Shown here: positions 52,101 through 60,800 of the stretch, one piece after another | Numbering within the stretch: position 1 is the stretch's first letter | Layout of the letters: the number at the start of each line of letters is the position of its first letter | NCBI RefSeq assembly: GCF_052857255.1 | Contig: NC_135506.1 | Span: forward strand, 77,395,056-77,459,055 | DNA: 64,000 bases | From: Amblyomma americanum | Lineage: Eukaryota; Arthropoda; Arachnida; Ixodida; Ixodidae | Reading direction: 5' to 3' | Made by a program: the position numbers and the translations under genes | The notes under the pieces: model-generated | Told to the model about the DNA's origin: nothing | What the model saw: only the letters and a program-made list of their open reading frames with translations | Database searches by the model: none

Positions 52101-55100
52101 CGTGGTGTATTTTGTCATTTTCAAGAAACCAGCCTCCCGACAGTCACAATGGTACCAAAAATGACGGTCGTCATGATTATCGATTGAAAAATAACTTCTA
52201 ATTAAATGACACTTTAAGCTGTATAACATTAAATTATTGAGTGATATTTCTACAGGAATACATGCAAAAATGACGGGACCGACATTTCACTTCTAATTAA
52301 TCAAAAATTCTAATTAAGCAGCTTCAAATTATCGAAGCCAACTGCAGCAGCCTTCAGTAACCTGCATCGACTAGCGAATAGCATGGCACGTTACGACAGC
52401 AATTTGGCGGCATTTTCTTCCTTATCCAATAAGCATTAAAGAGCAGTAGTGACACAAAATTAAAAATGAAAAGCAGCTCTTTCAAATGAAGCCAAGATGG
52501 TGGCGATCACTACAGTAGAATGATAATAGCATGTCGCAGAAAAAGCCCTGTTCTTGTGTGAAAATCTACTCAGAGACAGCAGGGATTGAAGTTTTATACT
52601 CATTTTACAGCTCAAATATTGACTCTCGAGGTTACAAAATTCACAGACGAACAAAAAAGCTGCAGATTTTGAAAAGTAAATTTTTAGAAAATCCTTTTTT
52701 TTGCAATTTTTTTTGCCCCAAAGAGCTGCCTTCCCCCTTAAAACGAGTATAAACACCTAATTTTCATGGCATGTTTTCGCTGCAATGAAGCGGAAGACAC
52801 TACTATACATGAATGACCATGTGGCATTCGCCTATGACTGCCAAATAAATTACAATTGAATTTTTCTGTCAAGCTGTTTCTGTTTCCATTTCAACAGCCC
52901 TACGATGGCTGTGATGTCAAGGTATGGTCATATGTCACATGAGGCATGGAAAAATGACTATATGATCGCTGCTTCATCGTTTTAATTCACTAGAGCACTG
53001 AAACCAGCCTTCCTCAAGAGCCGTAATGACAGCGAATGTAGAAGCAGTGATTATATTGCATGCCTCACGTGATCTATAACCACACTTTGACATCAAAGCT
53101 ACCATTCCGCGATTGAAACTGAAACCAAAACAGCACGAGAAAGAAATTCGATCATAAATCAATTAGTGGTCGTAGGAAAATACCACATGGTAATTCATGT
53201 ATAATAATGCCTTATGCATCGTTATAAAACAAAAAAACATGCACCCAAAAGTTAGGTGTCTATACCCCTTCAAAGTACCGGCACAACTTCAGAACACATG
53301 GCTGAAACGGGCATGAAGACACAATGAATCCCCTCATTGTGTCTTCATGCATGCATATCAGCCACGTTTTCTGAACTTGCAAAAGGGCTTAAACCGTCAA
53401 CAAAACTTTTACATCCAATGCTGCACAAAAGAGTTAGCAGAAAGAGAGTCAGACAGTGGTTGTCGGCCCTTGCCTCAAACTGTGTGACGAGATCTTGCAT
53501 GGCAGGCACGGAGCTCTCTAGTAGGGCCACTGGCATGGGCGCCATGCGCTGGCTCATTCGCTTCCTCAGCTCCTGGTCCGAGCATGTCTTAGGGCTCAGG
53601 TTGCGGTCAATGTGGCCCCTCGTTACAAGATACTCAACAAGGTGGAAGGCCGCCAGCGCTTCCGCCTCCTTCTTGGTCCGAGCACTGCCATCGAACGAAA
53701 GGTTGCACGGCCACTTCACGGTCAACGTACATGTCCAGCTGGGAGAGTGTGCTGGCAAAAAGAAAAAAAATTCCAGATGACGCATTTATACACTCTATGG
53801 AGACATTAACTTTCAATGAAGCCATGCACCTTACTAGCCCAGACACCAAACTTGGGCTGGCTGTTCTTTGTGATGATGCGCAAGACATTAACAAAAGTAA
53901 AATGCCATACAGAGTTTACTTACACCTAGTACACAGCTCATAACTGAATCTCTCCTCTTATGCTCTTTGAATTCAGCAGTGAAACGATGGATATGATGTC
54001 AGTGCTAGTTTTCGTCATGTGAGGCACACAAAAACATTTTAGCCACTCCTTCATTCATTGTCAATCCAGCTCTTGGGACAAGGTGGCGCAACAGTAGCAA
54101 TGAATCAAAATGAAAAAGCAGCAATTATACTGCTTTTTTTTTTTTCAGGCCTCGCATGACAAACTAAAGTTCAATATAATGCTCGTCATTTTGCTGCATG
54201 AAAGAAAAAATTCAATTATAATTTATTTAACAGGTATAAGCGAATTCCATATGGGGATATATGGACAGTTGTGCCTCGTTAAAACGACCCTTGTTAATAT
54301 GTACGACTTAAATTATGGACAATTTTAGTTGGGACAAAACCTTTTCAAGGTCTTTATGCCTCCGGAAGCTCGCTGTCCAGACAGTGGAAGTGGGGAAAAT
54401 GGACAGAGTTCATTGTGGTCCATATATTTTTGCCCCGTTAATATGGACAGTGATGAGAACAAAATCTCTACCGCCCCAAACAGATGATGTATTTTCTGCA
54501 TTTTGAGTGCAGGGCACAAGAGGAATGCAGTGAAAAAGTGTAAATAAACTGAGTGGTAGCCCTTTTCTTTTGTGGTAGCATGTTTTACAGTGCGAAGATG
54601 TCCAGTAGGCGCACCTTACCATTTTTCGTGTTCCAAGCATGGTTGTGAAGAAAACTCTCTCTGCAGGTTGTAGTACTACATACAAAGCCGCGTTGAGCTC
54701 CTGTCTGCCCACAGAGTCCTGGTAAATAGTAGCGGTTCGTGGGGTGTGGACAGATGTAGGAGTTAAGTCATGTTGCCATGAAACGCCATGAAGTGTGTCA
54801 TAGATTACTAGGTGTGTCAACCTGCACTGCATTATTTCAAACATAATCGTGATTAAAATAATGGGCTTGTGGGTACTAAAGGAACGTCCGATTTCAATTT
54901 CTCTACCAACCACTATGCACAGAAGCAGGCCTTAATCATAGCTAGTTATTTTTCTGAATACCTTTTCTTTGCCATTCATTATTTCAAATGACTCGCTTTA
55001 TAGCCAGTTTTTCTCGGGAACCAAAGCGTGCATATTAATAAGGCATGACTGTATACTACCGTATATACTCGCGCAATGAACCCACTCGCATATGAACCCC

Positions 55101-57806
55101 CCACCCCTCTACTTCTGTCCGTGGAAATTTGTTTTTAAAGCATCCGCTTTTGGTACCGCGTTCCTCAGTTTTCACGCAGATTGTGGTGCACACCTTGGCA
55201 GCTCATGCATCGACGTTAGGAGATGTACATCTCTCTTGTCATGCCATTTGAGCGCAAGAAGCGTCTTGGTATGATATGACTCCACTTCCCCTTTTTTGAT
55301 CTTTTTTGAGAAATTTGAACGCCCCTTCCTGTTGGTCCGAACAGTTCCACATGTGTTGGTTTTTTTATCTTGAAGGCAGTTGAACAGTGCTGGACTACTG
55401 TACCAATTAGTATCTACAAACAGCGAATGTCGTTTTCCAAGGTAGTCTTCAAGTAGCTCTAGAACGATGGAGCCAGAAAATCCCAAATCCTTGACCATGG
55501 TCATGTTTGTCGTCGCTCCCATGTACACAACAAATTTCAGAATGTAGCCGGTTTTGACATCACAAAGAACAAAGAACTTGGCACCAAAGCGGTGCCTTTG
55601 CGAAGGAATGTATTGCCGAAATGACAGCCACCCTTTCCAAGGCATCATAGACTTGTCTACGCACAGGTCTTGGTGCGAAATTAGTAGGCTACTCGGCTTG
55701 CTCTGAATTCCTTCCAGAAATGGCCGCATTGTTCTCAGCCGATCTGCGATATCTGCGGAGTCGCTCAGATAGAGAAGCCACAGGAGGAGCTGGAAGTGGT
55801 TCAACAAAAAAAAGTTGCAAAAAATGGTGTGTGCAACATAGGATTTGTGCTCCAGTAGTCTTTCAAGGCATTCTTTCTTATCAGGCCCATCAGCAGAACG
55901 ACCGCACAGAAACAGTACATTTCTACTACACCTGTCTCCACCCAAGCTCTCAGCCGCGACGTGCGCGCAACTCCTTGTGCGCTTGTCTTCACTTGCGTGA
56001 ATGGATTTGTTTCACTCAGGATGTGTGAAACGATTGGCTCATCAAAAAACAGCTTGAAATAGTCCCCTTCTTGCGCATCCGGTTGAAGAGTTGAGCTCGC
56101 GGACGGTCCTGAACGTGACGTGTCGAAAGGAAACAACGTAGGTGAGAAATCGCCTTTCTTCCACAGTTTCCGTTTGCTATGCACACTTCCGGGACGATGG
56201 TTCCACCGTTTCAACATCTGAATCTGACGACACAGAACTCACCTCTTCCTCGGATGAGACGCTGTCCGAGTCCGAATCCGACCTCGGCTCGTATTCAGAA
56301 TCGGAAGAGTCACCGCTCCAATGAGCAGACAAAGGTTCCGCGCGCTCAGCCATCCAAAAGTAACCGCATGCAGGGAGGATGCGCTTTCAGTGGCCCGCAC
56401 AACGGAGAGAAATGGGACGTTGTGTGATCAAGAAGACAGAGGGGAATGGAAAAAGGCTAAAATAAAGTTTGAGGGGCTTTACATTTAGTGCTACAAGCCG
56501 GAAGCGAGGCTGCAGCGAGACAGCGAAAGCAGCACAGCGGAGATGGCAGAACAACCCTTGAACCTATAACCACGCGCGCGCAACGCATGATCCAGCAAAT
56601 GCGGAGCGACCACGCCATTCAGCAAAGAGAGAAGGGGAGTGGCAGTCGCCCCGTACTCTTCAATACATGTACCAAAATAGTGCGGGGCGAAAATAAGAAC
56701 TTGTAGAAAGATTCAACAGATGGTGCGGCCAGTCCAGGAGCGCCAGCTTTGCGCTCAGGCACAAAATTTTGAATGCACAATTGAGAACGTACCGGTACGT
56801 CAGTGACACTGTAGGGGGGGAAGCACAAAGACGTACTGGTACGTCCGTGACAGCAAAACGGTTAAACCAGCAATCTAAAACAAATCAAAATTAAAAACAA
56901 TATTTTTTTTCGAAAATCCATAATTTAGTCCCGCATTCCCTGTTAAAATTTTGTCAATTCCAATCAGAAACCAAAGAAGTAATACATTTCCAGAATCAGA
57001 ATTACACAGAGAAATTTACGACTACTAAACAATTTTCTCACAGCATCCGAAAATGACTCTGAAGAGGTCCTACTTTCACCACAGCAGTCGCCGGCCTGGA
57101 CACTCATTAATAAGATTATTTCGCGCTAAGGAGAACGCAAATGAGACTGAACTCTATAAGCACCACTGAAGTTCTTTGGATCTTGTGCCATCAAGCGTAA
57201 ACCCACCTTTAGAGGAAGCCAAAGAGTCGCGTTTTTCAAAACCTTGGTGGTTTTGAATCTTATGTTTTCCGGACGATTTTTTTCATCAAATTCTTTAGAA
57301 AACGCATTTGCCATCACTACCTCAGCATTTAAGAGGCTTTCCTTGAAGTACTCAATATTTCAGGATTTTCAAGGCTTTGCAAATGGCACTTCCAAAATCA
57401 ATAGCCTTCAGTAGTGTTACTACAACCTCTTAGTACTATACACTGGACTTGCATGTACAGCCGGCAGTAAAAGTTTACGGGATGTGGGTGTGTAGAAAAA
57501 TCTATTCTGGGACCGTCACGTCACGAGAGCCAACCACATGAAAGGTCAGCAAGAATGAGGGGCTGTGCATGCTTTATAAATTAATATCAATACCAGGAGG
57601 TGGCGCGAAGCAGCACTGCGATGAATCTGATCCTAGGCACTCACAATCATCAAACTCTTGCTGCCGACTGAGCCAGCAGCACCAAGTTCCATGAAACACA
57701 AGCTTCCAAAGCTGCGTTTTGATGCGAGATTGACAGTAAAAAACGCAACCAGCTGTCCTTCAAATTACATGCTGTTCTCAATTTTCAAGAAAATGAGCAC
57801 CTTAGA

Positions 57807-57845
<39 letters not shown>

Positions 57846-60800
57846 CCTCTCTTGATGCCAGAACCCACCGGCAAGCCAGAAAAAAATTACCACAAAATTC
57901 CATCCAACCCAATCTTATGAGGCCTTCCCTACAATAATTTCAGGCCCAATTGCATCCCACCATTCCATTCAAAAACATATTCTGAAGACCTGTGCGCTGA
58001 ACTGAAAGAATGAAGCCATGCACACATGTAACTTACTCTGTGAGAGAACTGTCGTGTATGAAGGCAAGAGCACCTCATCGCCTTTCAGGATGCACACATA
58101 GGCATAGATGTTGTGTACCACAGACTTGGCTCGACCCAATTCTCGCTTCTCAGTCCAGGCGTTGAGTCTCTCACTTGGCACGTGCACTGAGAGGTTTCCA
58201 TTCGTGTCAGGTACTGAAAATGTAAAAGCAATCACATGAATTATCAAAGAAGTTGCAAGAATGTTTGCACACCTTTGAATTGGAGTCATCAATATTTACG
58301 TGCTGAAGCTATAAGGCATCAGGGCTGGACTTTAGAGAGGAAATTTCTAGGAGAAAAAACTTGACTCTTGAAAAACGTACAAAAAAAAAAGTTACGCCTG
58401 CGTGGATCCTCAAGTAATTACATAAAAATCCTAATGTCTTTAATGCTGCAATTTCTAACCACTGCAGCACTTTGTACACAACTGTGTACAGGACCGCCAG
58501 AAACTAGCAGTTAATTTTTCCACATTACAAAACTGGCTTTAATTAGGTCTAAATATACTGTTAAGGTGGCAGAACCCTTCCTTGAATTTAAATGATGAGT
58601 GCCGTCTAAAAGGATATGCACACTTTGCCCAACCACAGCCATACCAACAAGCTGTAAAGCTGAAAAATTTAATTTCTAGGAAACATTCCGAGACAGAATA
58701 GGTGATGAGAGCTGCTTGTGCTAATTTAATTAGTGAGGATGGACTATAAGAAAATGCCAAGAAAAATTGATGATGGCCTAGCTCTGTTAGGCCAGGATAT
58801 ACGTAGCATAAGCGCGGCGACATCTGGTTCGGAAGAGTTAATATATGAAAGGCGCGCATTCACTACATGCGTCCTTATTCACAGTTAAACCTTGAGCTGT
58901 CGTGGCGGAGTGGTAGCATCTCCGCCTCAAATGCCAGAGGCCCTGGTTCGATTCCCAGCCTCGACACAGGGTTTTTTTTTTTTTCAGTGAGTGTGCAGGT
59001 GGGGTTGATCACGCGGTTGGCCACGTGGTCGGTCACATGGTGCAGAGCAGCTGCCAGTGGCACGGCGCTGTAGCTAGTCACATGACTGGTCACGTGACCA
59101 GTCATGTGGTGCGGTTTACAGAAGATGCGCAGACCGGCGAGGCATGCACGGCAGCGGCGGCGCGCCAGCTGTGCGCCGTGTGACGTCACTGCCACTCGCG
59201 CATGCGCAGTACGGCTCTCCAGGAGCCACGCGAAACTGCTCAGCCTCGGCGCAGAGAAAGGAACAACGCGTTAACGACTCACTCTGATGCAGAACGGGAG
59301 AAGGCACGACGACGCCACTCTTGACCATGGTCGAAACTGCGTTGGAAGCTTCAGCTGGGCTTCTTTGCAGCTCCATCTCAGAAGCTCTGGCCATAATGAC
59401 ATTTGCCTGATCCGACATCAACTGCTGCGTGAAATCCCCAGCATCTCTTCTTTCCTGGTTTTGCTTGAGCTGTTGAGTTGTGTTGGGAACAACTACACAT
59501 GGCCTTTTCTGTGGCTGTTGTGCAAATCCAGCGGTGTTGAAAACTCCCAGATCCTGAGAACAGACCGAAAGGCAGCAATGTCTACACATCCAGTCCATAT
59601 CCAAATCTGCCATCCCATACTGCCTTGGTCAGATTTGCTCCTTCTTTTGGATTTGCTTATCACCAAAGTAAAGCTGTACTAATGGCACCCTTTGAATATA
59701 CTTCTGCTAGGTGAGGAGAACAGTTGTCCTCACTTTTCACGGCCTTCGGGTCTCGCTGGCTGCCATATCTGCTTCTGCTGTGCAACCCAAACGCAAGCCA
59801 TGAAGACAAAAGACTTTTGACCGAAGGTGTACATACAAAGCGCAGCATTGCATGCAATGATTGTGATGCTACGTTTGTAAGCAGACATCAATGACTTCCC
59901 AAACGGAGAGATGCAACAGTCCACCGCAAGTCCCCCCTGCAATGACACCCAGCTTGTGGGTGGAAGGAAGCTGGAAAAGGAGTGAAAATTAACATTCCTC
60001 CACTCTTGAACAGAGACAAGTCCGTCTGCTTGATGACAAGAGTGCATACTGTCATTTTCGGGGAGCCACCTCCCGTTCTGCCTTCTTCACAAAGTGTGTA
60101 GGCAATCCGTTCAGCAACTGCTTACAAGCTCGGTCAAAACAATCCTGCAATGCAGACTATCCAGATTACAAACATAGCCACCCGTTTACGTTGTTACCAA
60201 GGGTAACCACAGACACGTTTGCAATAGGAAGCACAGTAGCATATGGACCTGCAGAAAAAATTTAGCCAAAGTACACTCCATATAGAGCAGCTCCTAAGAA
60301 AGCATTTCTTGAAGTCTTCAGCTACCTGAAGCACAAAGTTTGTAATCTTAAACCTGCCGTCAATAATTTAGGCCCCAGAGTAAGCGCAATTTTTGGGGAC
60401 AAAAGGTATTTAGTTTTGCAATTGTTAACATTGCTTTCTACTTCAGTTGGAATCTGTGGAGCAGTGCACTAACACCTTCAGTGTTTATCCTCCTGGAAAT
60501 TCACTTTAGCATCATTCAAAAATTCGTTCATTCACAATTAAGTGCCTCATTCCTTGGCGCAGAGGAAAACATCTTTTTAAGGAGGAAGCTCACAAAGCAA
60601 TTTTTGGGGACAAAAGGTATTGAGCTTTGCAATTGTTAACATTGCTTTCTACTTCAGTTGGAATCAGTGGAGCAGTGCACTAACACCTTCCGTGCTTATC
60701 CTCCTGGAAATTCACTTTAGCATCATTCAAAAATTCGTTCATTCACAATTAGGTGCCTCATTCCTTGGCGCAGAGGAAAACATCTTTTTAAGGAGGAAGC

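Noticed and set aside
54410..54913. A 167-codon gene on the minus strand
   Set aside because: It lies inside a TA-type MITE and has no recognisable motif; the frame is probably open by chance.
59730..59790. An extra DHX30-like exon between exons a and b
   Set aside because: Acceptor- and donor-like borders exist, but no frame is compatible with phase-0 ends on both sides, and exons a and b join well directly.
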